Of a DNA stretch of 11,124 nucleotides, positions 1 through 7,650 are shown in pieces. Position 1 is the first letter of the stretch; each line of letters begins with the position of its first letter. Under the pieces are notes generated by a model. That model was not told the DNA's origin and did not search any database. It saw nothing but the letters and a program-made list of their open reading frames with translations. The position numbers and the translations under genes are program-made. Source of the DNA: JBBQRS01 sp038214535 (GTDB lineage Bacteria; Chloroflexota; Anaerolineae; CG2-30-64-16); assembly GCA_038214535.1 (NCBI GenBank), contig JBBQRS010000134.1, positions 1-11,124 of the forward strand, in the 5' to 3' direction.

Positions 1-76
1 GTCTTTCTTTCCATCTACCACAATATTCCCCTCCCTTATCTGCTGGCGGGGGGGTCGGGGCGTCGGCCGGGGGCGG

Positions 77-102
77 CCCCCCCCCCCCCCCCCCCCCCCC
101 CC
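77..102. repeat. 26-nt homopolymeric C tract
   Basis: An uninterrupted run of C spans 77-102, preceded by G-rich low-complexity sequence (about 46-76). It directly abuts the 31-bp dispersed repeat copy at 101-131. Tracts this long are either hypermutable or assembly artefacts, and its position near the window edge favours an artefact. The related repeat copy at the right edge is also next to a G/C run (eight G at 11041-11048), so some homopolymer may belong to the repeat family itself. Confidence 0.85.
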
Positions 103-131
103 ACTACGAAGTGGCCGGTCAGGCTACGAAG
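101..131 (+). repeat. Dispersed 31-bp repeat, copy A
   Basis: This 31-bp segment matches the reverse complement of 10997-11027 at 29 of 31 positions by my alignment. It contains a small hairpin, CCACT (101-105) pairing with AGTGG (110-114), and two CTACGAAG octamers at 104-111 and 124-131. It belongs to no coding region. It is probably one member of a genome-wide intergenic repeat family. Confidence 0.7.
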
Positions 132-193
132 GAGAGCGACGCGCAGTTTTCGGATAGATTCTTAACCTGCATTCAGGGGGCTTCCATCATGTA

Positions 194-216
194 GCCCGAT
201 CCGTTTACGGTCGGGC
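194..216 (-). terminator. Hairpin downstream of the restriction gene
   Basis: GCCCGA-t-CCG (194-203) pairs with CGG-TCGGGC (208-216), a 9-bp stem with a one-base bulge and a 4-nt TTTA loop. It lies about 50 bp beyond the stop codon of the minus-strand gene at 266, where a terminator would be expected. No T tract follows on the minus strand, so it is not a canonical intrinsic terminator. The 217-265 stretch between it and the gene is almost pure alternating GC. Confidence 0.35.
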
Positions 217-265
217 GGGCGCACAGCGCGGCGCGGCGCGCGGCGCGACCCACGCGCCCGCGCGT

Positions 266-3200
266 TCACGTCCCCGGCCATGCGTAGGGCGCCGCTTTCA
301 CCGCGACGTAATTCGCATCCAGCGCGGGTTCCAGCAGGGCGATGACCGCGATGCGCCGCGCCATGTCGCGCACCTCGCGCGCCTCATCCGCGGTGATGGC
401 GCGCCCCAGCAATTTCGCCTCGCGATAGCTCAGCCACTTCTTGATGACCTGATAGCCGCCGATGGTGTAATCCCACACGCGCGCCGGCACGTTGCGCCAG
501 TAGCTCGCGTCGTTGAGATACAAGTCGTGGGTCGTCTCGCCCAGGCCGGGGACGCGTTCCGCCGCGGTGGGGGCGCGTTCGCTGCGCGTACCCTTGCCCG
601 GCATGGTGATGCCGCCCCGCCCCGCATTGCCCCACCCCGCGGTGACCGTGAGGTTCGGCGGCGCGGGGCCGGCCAGCACGGCGATCTCGCGCAGTTCCGG
701 GCGGATGGCCCCCGCGGTGACGCCGGGGAGGGGGGTCTCCGTATCGAGCAGGGCGGCGAGCTGCGCGCCCAGCGCGGCGGAGGCGCGCAGGCGGTCGGCG
801 GTCACAGGCAGGGGGATGCGCGGCCAATCCTGGCGCACACCGTCGGCGTTCTCGCGCAGATACGCGGGGGCGTAGCCGATGGCGAGCGCGTGCAGCCAGA
901 TCAGCGCGGCGGTTTCTGTATCTTCATCGGGGTCGGGCAGGCCCAGCGCGGCAAGGCAGGCGCGCGCCGCGGGGGAGAGGTTGGCTCTCGACTGTTGTGA
1001 AAACCCAGGCATAGATATCTGCCCAGGACTGGTTGGTGCAGATTCGGTCTTTAGCGCGACCGGAACATAGTAAGCATCGGTGGTTAGCCCATGTTGTGCT
1101 CCGATCATTCTTGTGTAGAAGAAGGGTGTGCCTTCTGGATTAGCCACACCCCTCCGGCGTGTCACCACCATGCCATTATCTTTCCAACATTGCTCAACAT
1201 ACGCCGGTCTAGGCTCATTCCACAGTGGCCGAACTGATGTGTAGAAGCACCAACGACTGTCCATCGGCCTCACCATCAATCTGCGAATCGTGGACTCATG
1301 GTATTCTTCTGTTTCCAGAATTTTACTGCGCGTCTTTCGTGCGTCGAATCGAGCGGCATCTCTTGTCAAACCAGTCTCAAGTCGAGACAACTCTTCCCAA
1401 CTCGTAGCTGGATCGTAGTAAAGAGACATTCGTCGTATGAGTGGTTCCTTGTCAATGCTAACTAGCGCATCTCTGCGATTCTCGAGTATGCCAAGACTCG
1501 GCTGAAACTCGGCTAGTTGGGTGCAGTCAGGCCAACTCAGGTAATCTGATGTGATTTCGCTGGGGCGGAACGAGAAGCGATTGTTCTTTTCCGGTGCGGC
1601 TGGCTGGTAATGCGCCTCAAAGTCCGGGGCGTCCAGGCTGGCGAGCAGATCGGCGCGCTTCGTCACGCCCCAGAACTGGCGGAACGCCACCGCGGGCTTC
1701 GTGGCGCGGTCGGCCTTGCGCACCATCAGCCCGATCGCCGTGCCCACGCGGATGCCCGCGCGGTTGGCCTCGGTCGAGAAAACGCTGGGGTCGGGCAGGC
1801 CCTCCGGCGTCAGCTTGCCCGTCTCGCGGCTGTCGCCGTTGAGACAGTCGAACCATAGCGCGTCGAACTCGCGCAGGAAGCGCCGGCGCATCACCACGAA
1901 CGACGGGTCGCTGAGATAGGAGTAGTTGGAGATATAGCACACCACGCCGCGGCCGGTCTGCTCGGCGATGCGGCGCTCGGCCAGCCGGAAGAAGCGCACG
2001 TACAGGTCATCGAGGTTGAACTTCTTGATGCCCCACTCGCTGATGAGGCCCTGCTTATACGGCTCCACCAGCCCGCCTTCCTCCGTGGGGCTGACGCCCG
2101 CAAATCCGTTGTAGGGCGGGTTGCCGATCACCACCAGGATGGGCGCATGGCGCTTCACGCCGTCCGCCGCCTCTTGCTCCTCCACCAACTCGTGAAAGGG
2201 CAGTTTTGGCGCGTCCGGGTCGGGCGGATTCCAGCCGGTCAGGGCGTTGGTCAGGTACATCCCTGCCCGCGCGCCCTCGGCCAGTGGCGCGCCCAGCTCT
2301 TGCAGCAGCAATCCCAGTTGCAGGTGCGCCACCACGTAGGGCGCGGGCAGGATCTCGAACCCAAAGACGCGCTCGCGCGCCGCTTTCTGCACCGCGTCGC
2401 CCAGCAGCGCGCCCTCACCGCGCTCCGCCAGCGTCGCCGCAATGCGCCGCAGCGCCTCAACCAGATAGGCGCCCGTCCCCGCGCAGGGGTCCAGCACCAG
2501 CACATCGGGGTCGGCCAGCCCGTCGGCGATCCCCAGTTCCTCACGCAGCACCCTGTCCACGCGGGCCACCATGTATTGCACGATCTCCGGCGGGGTGTAC
2601 CACACGCCGAGGTCCTTGCGCAGTTGCGGGTCGAATGCCTGCAAGAACGGTTCGTAGAAATACTGGACGGCGTGACCCTTCTCGAACGCCGTGAAAAACG
2701 CCGCCCGGTTCACGCGGTTGAGCGTCTGCTCGGCCCAATCCAGCAGTTCCACGACGTCCAACGCGCGCAGCTTGCTGTAGTCGTTGACCTGCTCGAACAG
2801 CGCCGTGATCACCGGGACGCGCAGGTAGCGGTCGGCGTCGTGCCAGCGGAAGCGGTCGGCGCGGGCGCGATCCTCCTCATGCCACAGCACCCATGCCGAG
2901 AAGACGCCGTAGAAGAGGGTCTGCACCAGCGTCGAGTGGAAGAAGTGGTCGCCCTTTTCCCCCTCGAAGGCCAGCCCCAACGTCTGCTCCAGCGCGGCGC
3001 GCAACCCGCCCAGCGCGGGCAGTTGCGCCGCAGCGATGCGGGCCAGCGCCTCACGCGCATACGAGGCGAGGAACCAGGCCACGTCCGCCGGGGTGCTCAG
3101 CGGAGCCTTCATCAGCATGGCGCGCCGCAGATAGTCCGCCAGCCGTTCGCCGTGCGCGGTCGCCGCCCTGCGCGGGTGCGCCGCCAGCTTCCAGAACGCC

Positions 3201-3646
3201 TTCTCGTCCTCAGCCAAGCGATAGCCTTCCAGTTTCACCGGCTTGCCGCCCGGCCCGGCCTGCACCAGCAGGAAGGCGCGGTAGTTGGTCAGCAGGATGA
3301 GGCCGTACTTATCCAGGTATTTTCGCGCCTGCGCGCTTTCGGCCAACGTGTCCAGGCTATACGCGGGGTCTTTCACCTCAAGCACGGCCCGCGCCGGGAG
3401 TTGCCCGGTCAGCGCCTCGGCCTCATCCGGCAGCCCGCGCAGTTGGTCGGCGGTGAAGAGGCCGGCGTCGGGGATGCCCGCGCCCTGGTTGCGCAGGTGG
3501 ATGATGCAGCGAACCTTCGGTTTCAGCGTTTTGCCGGTCTCATCGAGCAGTGCGCGCAAGATGGGGTAGCCGGAAGTCTCCGGGACGCCCGCGCCGGAAA
3601 CGTGAATCTCGGCCAGATCGTGCAGGTAGGTTTCGAGTGGGTGCAT
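266..3646 (-). CDS. Helicase-less type ISP-like / type IIG restriction-modification enzyme
   Basis: This 1126-residue protein should both cleave DNA and methylate adenine N6. Residues 1-130 look like a PD-(D/E)XK nuclease, with IPD at 58-60 and the E-V-K triad at 90-92. A helical coupler follows (about 160-340). The methyltransferase has a YTP lead-in at 350-352, the SAM-binding motif DPCAGTGAYL at 386-395 and the catalytic NPPY at 509-512. The C-terminal third ends in a stretch typical of type ISP specificity domains (LYLND, VWDYTIGGYQVIKKWLSYRE). I see no Walker A or DEAD-type motif, and the length is well below the roughly 1,600 residues of LlaBIII-type enzymes, so the translocase is absent. 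The start is supported by AAAGG nine bases upstream. About 1081-1560 is much less GC-rich than the rest of the gene. No partner genes are adjacent. An epigenetic or phage-defence role is inferred. Confidence 0.88.
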   Translation of the reverse strand: MHPLETYLHDLAEIHVSGAGVPETSGYPILRALLDETGKTLKPKVRCIIHLRNQGAGIPDAGLFTADQLRGLPDEAEALTGQLPARAVLEVKDPAYSLDTLAESAQARKYLDKYGLILLTNYRAFLLVQAGPGGKPVKLEGYRLAEDEKAFWKLAAHPRRAATAHGERLADYLRRAMLMKAPLSTPADVAWFLASYAREALARIAAAQLPALGGLRAALEQTLGLAFEGEKGDHFFHSTLVQTLFYGVFSAWVLWHEEDRARADRFRWHDADRYLRVPVITALFEQVNDYSKLRALDVVELLDWAEQTLNRVNRAAFFTAFEKGHAVQYFYEPFLQAFDPQLRKDLGVWYTPPEIVQYMVARVDRVLREELGIADGLADPDVLVLDPCAGTGAYLVEALRRIAATLAERGEGALLGDAVQKAARERVFGFEILPAPYVVAHLQLGLLLQELGAPLAEGARAGMYLTNALTGWNPPDPDAPKLPFHELVEEQEAADGVKRHAPILVVIGNPPYNGFAGVSPTEEGGLVEPYKQGLISEWGIKKFNLDDLYVRFFRLAERRIAEQTGRGVVCYISNYSYLSDPSFVVMRRRFLREFDALWFDCLNGDSRETGKLTPEGLPDPSVFSTEANRAGIRVGTAIGLMVRKADRATKPAVAFRQFWGVTKRADLLASLDAPDFEAHYQPAAPEKNNRFSFRPSEITSDYLSWPDCTQLAEFQPSLGILENRRDALVSIDKEPLIRRMSLYYDPATSWEELSRLETGLTRDAARFDARKTRSKILETEEYHESTIRRLMVRPMDSRWCFYTSVRPLWNEPRPAYVEQCWKDNGMVVTRRRGVANPEGTPFFYTRMIGAQHGLTTDAYYVPVALKTESAPTSPGQISMPGFSQQSRANLSPAARACLAALGLPDPDEDTETAALIWLHALAIGYAPAYLRENADGVRQDWPRIPLPVTADRLRASAALGAQLAALLDTETPLPGVTAGAIRPELREIAVLAGPAPPNLTVTAGWGNAGRGGITMPGKGTRSERAPTAAERVPGLGETTHDLYLNDASYWRNVPARVWDYTIGGYQVIKKWLSYREAKLLGRAITADEAREVRDMARRIAVIALLEPALDANYVAVKAAPYAWPGT

Positions 3647-3684
3647 GGAGCTGCGCCTTTCATCGCGCCGGGTGTGCGCCCACG

Positions 3685-3713
3685 AGTATAACGCAGGCGC
3701 GGCGCAGGCGCAA
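3685..3713 (-). promoter_or_regulatory. Possible proximal promoter of the restriction gene
   Basis: On the minus strand a good -10 (TATACT, 3690-3685) follows a weak -35 (TTGCGC, 3713-3708) at 17-bp spacing. It would give a 5' leader of about 30 nt before the ATG at 3646. The -35 matches consensus in only three of six positions, and the surroundings are GC-rich repeats, so this is a weak prediction. Confidence 0.4.
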
Positions 3714-3768
3714 CGTCGCCCCGGTTTTGGTTTTGACTTTTGCCCTGGGGCCTTGTGCGTCGAGGTTC

Positions 3769-3995
3769 GTTAGAACTTTAGAACTTTAGACATGGGTCCT
3801 TTTTTCTAACGTTGCTCCGCAGCGCCCCCTTGAGCGTGGTGAGAAAAGGCTTAACCCATGTCAGGCGTTAAAAATAGACGCGTCAAAACGAGAGTGGTCT
3901 TTCAGGGGCTTTAAGCCGCCCGCCGGGGCCACTCTGTATCAGATTCCCAACTTCAGACGAAAAGGGGTACCGTCTAAAGTTCTAAAGTTCTAACG
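3769..3995. repeat. 227-bp inverted-repeat element with nested hairpins
   Basis: The ends, 3769-3791 and 3973-3995, are perfect 23-bp inverted repeats, each built from an 8-bp unit (TTAGAACT in the left arm, CTAAAGTT in the right) repeated about 2.5 times. Inside the left half, GACATGGGT-CCTTTT (3789-3803) pairs with AAAAGG and ACCCATGTC (3844-3862) around a 4-nt bulge. It encloses a smaller stem, CGTTGC/GCAGCG (3810-3824). In the right half, AGAGTGG (3891-3897) pairs with CCACTCT (3929-3935). TTCTAACGTTGC occurs at 3804-3815 and again at 3989-4000. No ORF of note and no clear target-site duplication are visible. It could be a non-autonomous mobile element (MITE-like) or a structured RNA in the leader of the restriction gene. 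Confidence 0.75.
3885..3935 (-). terminator. Terminator-like hairpin in the spacer
   Basis: Read on the minus strand, a 7-bp stem (AGAGTGG/CCACTCT, 3935-3891) enclosing an inner GGCTT/AAGCC hairpin is followed by CGTTTT. This would end a transcript from the LexA-box promoter at roughly 140 nt. The T run is only four bases, so termination is uncertain. Confidence 0.3.
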
Positions 3996-4035
3996 TTGCG
4001 ATTGGCCGTGTGCGCCCGCCAACCTGCTGCAAGTC

Positions 4036-4065
4036 ATTATATCATCGAACATATGTTCGTGTCAA
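4036..4065 (-). promoter_or_regulatory. Consensus sigma70 promoter pointing towards the restriction gene
   Basis: On the minus strand, TTGACA (4065-4060) and TATAAT (4041-4036) are both perfect hexamers, separated by 18 bp. Transcription would start near 4029 and run leftwards through the 227-bp inverted-repeat element to the restriction gene at 3646. I found no convincing small ORF in between: the one ATG of note, at 3793, stops after seven codons. The spacer contains a LexA box, so the promoter should be repressed except during DNA damage. Confidence 0.75.
4046..4059. promoter_or_regulatory. LexA (SOS/Cheo-type) operator
   Basis: CGAACATATGTTCG is a perfect 14-bp palindrome and fits the Gram-positive-type LexA/DinR box, GAAC-N4-GTTC. 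From memory, green non-sulfur bacteria use the same type of box. It sits entirely inside the 18-bp spacer of the promoter at 4036-4065, the classic position for repression by blocking RNA polymerase. That LexA really binds here is inference. Confidence 0.75.
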
Positions 4066-4076
4066 GTTGTCATAAT

Positions 4077-4184
4077 GAGGGGGAGGTGACAGGGTATCAG
4101 GGAACGGGGAACAGGTAGACAAGGAGACAAGGAAACAGGTGATCAGGGAACAGGTAGACAAGGGAATAGGCAGGCAAGGAGGGT
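4077..4184. repeat. Purine-rich degenerate repeat array
   Basis: The plus strand carries imperfect repeats of units such as GGGAACAGGTAGACAAGG and GGAGACAAGGAAACAGG. The reverse complement of the same family lies at 4312-4395, so the two flank the 4185-4311 stretch as imperfect inverted arms. A third array of this family follows rsgA. No coding potential is apparent. Confidence 0.7.
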
Positions 4185-4228
4185 ATCGCTTTATTGTCTG
4201 CGCTTGTCTGCGCTCGTCTGTCGAAGAT

Positions 4229-4293
4229 CCCCGATCAGGGGGCGTCCCATTATGCGGCGCGAGATGCTTCGGCCAAAGTGCGGGCCTCAGCAT
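4229..4293. repeat. Two small intergenic hairpins
   Basis: CCCC (4229-4232) pairs with GGGG (4238-4241) around GATCA. A longer hairpin has ATGCT-TC-GGCC (4264-4274) opposite GGCC-TC-AGCAT (4283-4293). The second resembles the dispersed CTTCGGC...CTCAGCATGACA type of intergenic repeat found in many bacterial genomes. I see no gene here. Confidence 0.5.
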
Positions 4294-4311
4294 GACAGCG
4301 TGCGTCGCGCC

Positions 4312-4396
4312 CTTGTTTCCCTGGTTCCTTGTCTACCTGTCTCCTTGTCTCCTTCTTTGTGTCCTTGGCGTCCCTGGTGTCTTGGTGGTGAATCCC
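4312..4396. repeat. Pyrimidine-rich degenerate array abutting the lacZ stop
   Basis: The plus strand reads as CCTTGT, TTCCCTGG, CTTGTCTACC and CTGTCTCCTTGTCTCC type units, the complement of the array at 4077-4184. It begins directly after the beta-galactosidase stop codon on the minus strand. A like array directly follows the rsgA stop, so the family seems to favour gene 3' ends here. Confidence 0.65.
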
Positions 4397-7300
4397 CTAC
4401 AGCGCGCCTTCCAGACGGGTACGCGCGAGCGCGGCGAGGTCGTCGCCCGCGGAGACCGGGCGCAGCCGGAAGGCGTAGTTGTAGCGGCCGGGGGCGATCA
4501 GGAACTCCGGGTGGACGGGCGAGAGCCAGCCGTCATCGCCGCCGACGCCCATGTGGCGGTGATCCACGTGCAGGATCGTCTCCGGCAGGCGCGTCAGCTC
4601 GTGCGGATGGCCCGCCTGCGCCAGATCCGCCACGCCGTAGTGCAGCGCGTCGCAGTGGAACGGCGTCAGCCCGATCACCATCAGGCCGTCGCCGGCCGCG
4701 TCGGTCAGCGCCAGCCAGCGCACATCTTCCTTGCCGCCCGACTCCTGCGTGTAGACGTAGGGCGTGAACTGCGCGTCTACCGTGCTGTGGTAGCGGCCCA
4801 TCGCCGCGCCGTGTACCCGGTCGCAGTAGTTCTCGTGCGGGCCGCGGCCATACCAGGCGAGTTGCTCTGCGCCGGCGGGCAGCGCCAGCTCCACCCCCAC
4901 GCGCGGGATACGCGTCAGGTTCGGCGGGATCACCACCGTGTTCTCGACCACGATCTCGCCGTTCCCGTAGACGCTGTAGGCCAGCGTCGAGTCAACCCCA
5001 TCGGGCACACCCGGCGCTTGCAGGCGCGCCTCCACGATGACGCGCGTCAGCGCGGGGGCCAGGGGCGCGACCCGCACGGCGGTCACGAAGCGGATCAGCC
5101 GGTCATACCCCGCGGCGCGCCACGCGTGCACGTTCGCGGGCGGGTTGCCCATCAGCAGGTCGTGATCGGTCGGCGCGCGGGTGTAGCACTCCTCCGGCCC
5201 CGCGGCGAGCAGCTCGCGCCCGCCCGCGCTGTAGGAGAGCAGCTTGCCTTCGGCCACGCCGAAGGTCGCCGCGAAGCCTTCGCCCTCAACGGTGATGCGG
5301 TTGCCTTCGCGGTGCGTGGTCAGCGCGGGCATCGCGTCGAAGCGCAACAGCGGCTTCGGCAGCGCCGGGTAGGGCAGGGCGAACTGCTCCCACGCGACCT
5401 CGTGCCCCGCCCCGGCCCACGGCGTATCCCGGTTGAGCAGGAAGCGGACGGCGAGGTGATACTCCGCGCCCGGCAGTCGCCCCGCGTCTCCCTCCTGTAG
5501 TCTAGCCCCTTGTGGACGTCGCGCGTCCGCGAACGGGATATGCAACTCCCCGCGTTCGCCCGCGGCCAGCGCCATCGGCGGCAACGTCCCCGCTGCGATG
5601 GCCGCGCCGTCCTCCGTCAGCTCCCACCGGATGTCGAGATGGCTCAGGTCGAGCGCCAGATGCTTGTTCCAGACGGTCAGCCGGCCCGCGAGCCGGTCGG
5701 CGTCGGTCGCCGCGAGGATGCCCACCGGGGCCTGCACCTTCTTCACCTCCCACGCGCCGGGGTGGGGCGTCAGGTCGGGGCCGACGATGCCGTTGCAGCA
5801 CATCTGCGGCTCCTCGTTCGGCTGGTTATAGTTGAAGTCACCGCCGAAATCACCGCCGTAGGCGTAGAAGGATGTGCCATCGGGCGCGGCCGTCAGGATG
5901 GCCTTGTCGTTCCAGTCCCAGATGAAGCCGCCCGCGAAGCGCGGCTCGGCGTCTATAAGATCCCAGTATTTGAAGAACGCGCCGGTGGCGTTGCCCTCGG
6001 CGTAGGCGTACTCGCACATCACCAGCGGGCGGGTTTCCCCCGGCGCGGCCAGCATGGCGCGGATCCGCTCGATGGGCGGGTACATCACGCTGATCACGTC
6101 GCTCACCGCGGGGCCGGGGTGGCCGCTCTCGTAATGGATCAGCCGCGTGGGGTCGTAGGCGCGCAGCCACGCGGCCATCGCGTAGTGGTGCGACCCCGTC
6201 CCCGACTCGTTGCCCAGCGACCACATGAGCACGCTCGGGTGGTTCTTGTCGCGCAGCGCCATGCGCGCGGCGCGGGCCATGTATGCGCCCGCCCATGCCG
6301 GGTCGTTGCTCAGTTCGCCGCCCACGCCGTGCGTCTCCACGTCGGCCTCATCCACCAGGTAGATGCCGTATTCGTCGCAGAGGTCATACCACGTCGTGTG
6401 ATCGGGGTAGTGGCTGGTGCGCACGGCGTTGAAGTTAAGCTGCTTCATCAGAATGATCTCGCGGCGCATGTCCTCGGCGTCGAGCGCGCGGCCCTTCACC
6501 GGGTGATGCTCGTGGCGATCCACGCCGCGCAGCACCAGCCGCCGCCCGTTCAGGCACAGGATGCCGTCGAGCATCTCCACCTGCCGGAAGCCGACGCGGC
6601 AGCCCTCGAAGTCCACGGCCTCCCCGTCGGCGTCGCGCAGCGTCAGCACCAGCCGGTAGAGATCGGGCGTCTCGGCGCTCCAGTGCTGCGGACGCGCAAC
6701 ACACGTTGTGATCCTTGCCCGTGCGGTCATGCGGGTTTGCGGGTGCGTGAAGGTGGTCTCGTCGTCCACGCGCGCGGCCACCGGCCCCGGCGTCACGGGC
6801 GCGCCCGCGTCGTCATAGAGCATCGCCTCGACGGTGTAGGCCGTCATATCGGGCACGCGGGTGATGAAGGCGTCCACCTCCAGCGTCGCGTCCTCATAGC
6901 GGTTGTCGAAGGCCGTGCGGACGATGAAGTCCTCCAGCCGCACGGCGGGTTTGGCGTAGAGCGTCACGTCGCGGTGGATGCCGCTGAGCAGCCACATGTC
7001 CTGGTCTTCGACGTAGCTGGCGTCGCTCCAGCGCATCACCTGGACGGCCAGCGTGTTCGCGCCGGGTTGCAGATAGGGCGTGATGTCGAACTCAGCGGGC
7101 AGGCGGCTGTCCTGGCTGTAACCGACTTCCTCCCCGTTGAGCCAGACGTAGAACGCGGAGTCCACGCCCTCGAAGTGCAGGAAGACGCTGCGCCCGCTCC
7201 ACGCCGGGTCCACCGTGAAGGTCGTGCGATAGCAGCCGGTGGGGTTCTCGGCGGGCACGGTGGGCGGGGTCGCCGGGAAGGGATAGACCACGTTGGTGTA

Positions 7301-7633
7301 GATCGGGAAATCTTTGTACCCTTCGCGTGCGCCCGCACGGTCGTCCGGCCCTTCGTGCTGCGGGCGCGGCTGGAGCTGCCAGTTGCCCGGCACGGCGATC
7401 TCTTCCCAGCCCGCGGCATCGAAGCCGGGCTGCTCGAACCCCGCGGGGACCTGTTCGGGCGCGGGGGCCAGGTGGAACTGCCACGCGCCGTTGAGCGACG
7501 CCACGAAGGGCGAGGCCATGCGGTCGCCCGCCAGCGCGGCGGCGGCATCGGGGTACGCGCCCATCGGCGCGTGCATGGTGCGGCGGTTCCGCTCGAATAC
7601 GGACGGGTCTTCCCAATCTCTGCGGTGGCTCAT
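4397..7633 (-). CDS. lacZ: Beta-galactosidase, glycoside hydrolase family 2
   Basis: This cytoplasmic enzyme hydrolyses terminal beta-galactosides such as lactose; no signal peptide is visible. From the chosen start it has 1078 residues (E. coli LacZ has 1024). The order is a sugar-binding jelly roll (about 1-230), an Ig-like domain (231-345), the TIM barrel (346-640), a second Ig-like domain and the Bgal small-chain domain (about 800-1075). The acid/base is Glu476 in GNESG and the nucleophile Glu541 in CEYAYAEGN. DRHEHHP (372-378), RTSHYP (405-410) and VETHG (432-436) line the active site. ATG 7633 is chosen because AAAGGAA lies eight bases upstream and the protein then opens with the family-typical DWEDPSVF; a start at 7690 would add 19 residues translated from intergenic repeat. 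A short insertion near 5490-5515 is unusual. There is no adjacent permease or regulator. Confidence 0.95.
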   Translation of the reverse strand: MSHRRDWEDPSVFERNRRTMHAPMGAYPDAAAALAGDRMASPFVASLNGAWQFHLAPAPEQVPAGFEQPGFDAAGWEEIAVPGNWQLQPRPQHEGPDDRAGAREGYKDFPIYTNVVYPFPATPPTVPAENPTGCYRTTFTVDPAWSGRSVFLHFEGVDSAFYVWLNGEEVGYSQDSRLPAEFDITPYLQPGANTLAVQVMRWSDASYVEDQDMWLLSGIHRDVTLYAKPAVRLEDFIVRTAFDNRYEDATLEVDAFITRVPDMTAYTVEAMLYDDAGAPVTPGPVAARVDDETTFTHPQTRMTARARITTCVARPQHWSAETPDLYRLVLTLRDADGEAVDFEGCRVGFRQVEMLDGILCLNGRRLVLRGVDRHEHHPVKGRALDAEDMRREIILMKQLNFNAVRTSHYPDHTTWYDLCDEYGIYLVDEADVETHGVGGELSNDPAWAGAYMARAARMALRDKNHPSVLMWSLGNESGTGSHHYAMAAWLRAYDPTRLIHYESGHPGPAVSDVISVMYPPIERIRAMLAAPGETRPLVMCEYAYAEGNATGAFFKYWDLIDAEPRFAGGFIWDWNDKAILTAAPDGTSFYAYGGDFGGDFNYNQPNEEPQMCCNGIVGPDLTPHPGAWEVKKVQAPVGILAATDADRLAGRLTVWNKHLALDLSHLDIRWELTEDGAAIAAGTLPPMALAAGERGELHIPFADARRPQGARLQEGDAGRLPGAEYHLAVRFLLNRDTPWAGAGHEVAWEQFALPYPALPKPLLRFDAMPALTTHREGNRITVEGEGFAATFGVAEGKLLSYSAGGRELLAAGPEECYTRAPTDHDLLMGNPPANVHAWRAAGYDRLIRFVTAVRVAPLAPALTRVIVEARLQAPGVPDGVDSTLAYSVYGNGEIVVENTVVIPPNLTRIPRVGVELALPAGAEQLAWYGRGPHENYCDRVHGAAMGRYHSTVDAQFTPYVYTQESGGKEDVRWLALTDAAGDGLMVIGLTPFHCDALHYGVADLAQAGHPHELTRLPETILHVDHRHMGVGGDDGWLSPVHPEFLIAPGRYNYAFRLRPVSAGDDLAALARTRLEGAL

Positions 7634-7650
7634 GTGTGTGGTTCCTTTGG

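Noticed and set aside
3770..3793. Small protein encoded by the LexA-box transcript (minus-strand ATG at 3793)
   Set aside because: The frame stops after seven codons and lacks a ribosome binding site; other ATG, GTG or TTG frames in the spacer are equally short.
3647..4396. tRNA or known riboswitch in the long spacer
   Set aside because: I looked for a cloverleaf, a CCA end and T-loop sequence, and for familiar riboswitch cores, and found none; the folds seen are simple inverted repeats.
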